Origin: Marmoricola sp. URHB0036
Lineage (GTDB): Bacteria > Actinomycetota > Actinomycetes > Propionibacteriales > Nocardioidaceae
Length of the DNA stretch: 64,000 nucleotides
Direction of reading: 5' to 3'
NCBI RefSeq assembly: GCF_000426045.1
Contig: NZ_KE384490.1
Location: 539,046 to 603,045, forward strand
This document shows positions 63,859-64,000 of the stretch, piece after piece. A program made the position numbers and the translations under genes. Each line of letters opens with the position of its first letter. The stretch's first letter is position 1. Below the pieces are notes generated by a model. That model searched no databases and was not told the origin of the DNA. It was given only the letters and a program-made list of their open reading frames with translations.

Positions 63859-64000
63859 ATGACTACTGCGAAGACTTTCCCCCAGCGCCCTGCCTCCCCG
63901 CTGACCACCGTCGCGATGGTGACGCTGGGCTGCGCGCGCAACGAGGTCGACTCCGAGGAGCTCGCGGGTCGGCTGGAGGCGGGCGGGTTCCGCCTCGTGG
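63859..64000 (+). CDS. rimO: Ribosomal protein S12 methylthiotransferase RimO, N-terminal fragment
   Basis: The first 47 codons of a radical-SAM enzyme of the MiaB/RimO family. [22 protein letters not shown] carries the first cysteine of the N-terminal UPF0004 4Fe-4S site (MTLGC...N.VDSE). The gene leaves the window at 64000. It follows the RodZ-like gene by 48 bp, the usual ftsK-rodZ-rimO order in actinobacteria. Confidence 0.88.
   Translation, partial: MTTAKTFPQRPASPLTTVAMVTLGCARNEVDSEELAGRLEAGGFRLV

Overview
The window is a stretch of a high-GC actinobacterial chromosome, most like Nocardioides or a close relative in the Nocardioidaceae. This rests on base composition, frequent GTG starts, many ATGA/GTGA overlaps between genes, and conserved actinobacterial gene orders: dxr-rseP-ispG-GNAT, rimP-nusA-ylxR-infB-rbfA-truB-ribF, rpsO-pnp-M16 peptidase-dapB, thyA-folA, and dapA-rnj-(...)-ftsK-rodZ-rimO. 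The genus is an inference. I see no tRNA, rRNA, prophage, insertion sequence or CRISPR array. Both edge genes are cut (a GT4 glycosyltransferase at the left, rimO at the right).

Layout. 1-4.6 kb: a glycosyltransferase, a small cNMP-binding protein next to a class III adenylate cyclase with a pH-sensor-type N-terminal domain, a LOG-family protein, a truncated acyl-CoA-synthetase-like protein and a VOC protein. 4.6-12.8 kb: MEP pathway (dxr, ispG) around the site-2 protease rseP, then proS and small genes. 12.8-22 kb: an aldo/keto reductase, lipoproteins, a HAD hydrolase, an HD-GYP/LuxR regulator with two small partners, the TldD/TldE protease pair, a gamma-carbonic-anhydrase-like protein and a ferritin-like pair. 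22-31 kb: the translation operon. 31-36 kb: a lipid cluster (acyl-CoA synthetase, acyltransferase, wax ester synthase/DGAT, alpha/beta hydrolase) arranged around one divergent control region. 36-40 kb: a molybdopterin oxidoreductase, padR and a frameshifted HAAS-type membrane protein. 40-47 kb: rpsO, pnp, an M16 peptidase, a DUF222/HNH gene and dapB. 47-54 kb: a secreted M4 metalloprotease, azlCD with GNAT and EamA genes, thyA-folA, an F420-type oxidoreductase and a TM2 protein. 54-64 kb: dapA, RNase J, a GAF histidine kinase, ftsK, a RodZ-like protein and rimO.

What stands out is between the genes. (1) Four tiny ORFs lie between ylxR and infB, and every junction from the ylxR stop onward is an ATGA stop/start overlap. 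(2) At least 21 first-of-operon genes have a TANNNT hexamer ending exactly 6 or 7 nt before the start codon, which implies widespread leaderless transcription and fixes many start sites. (3) Three intergenic 28-bp palindromes share the ends CGGTTT/AAACCG but have different self-complementary cores. A separate twin 42-bp hairpin follows proS. (4) The pnp leader folds into a nested stem. (5) The lipid cluster is controlled from a compact region with interlocking inverted repeats that match a KstR-like half-site pattern.

All functions are inferred from protein motifs and gene context by eye. No database search or folding program was run.
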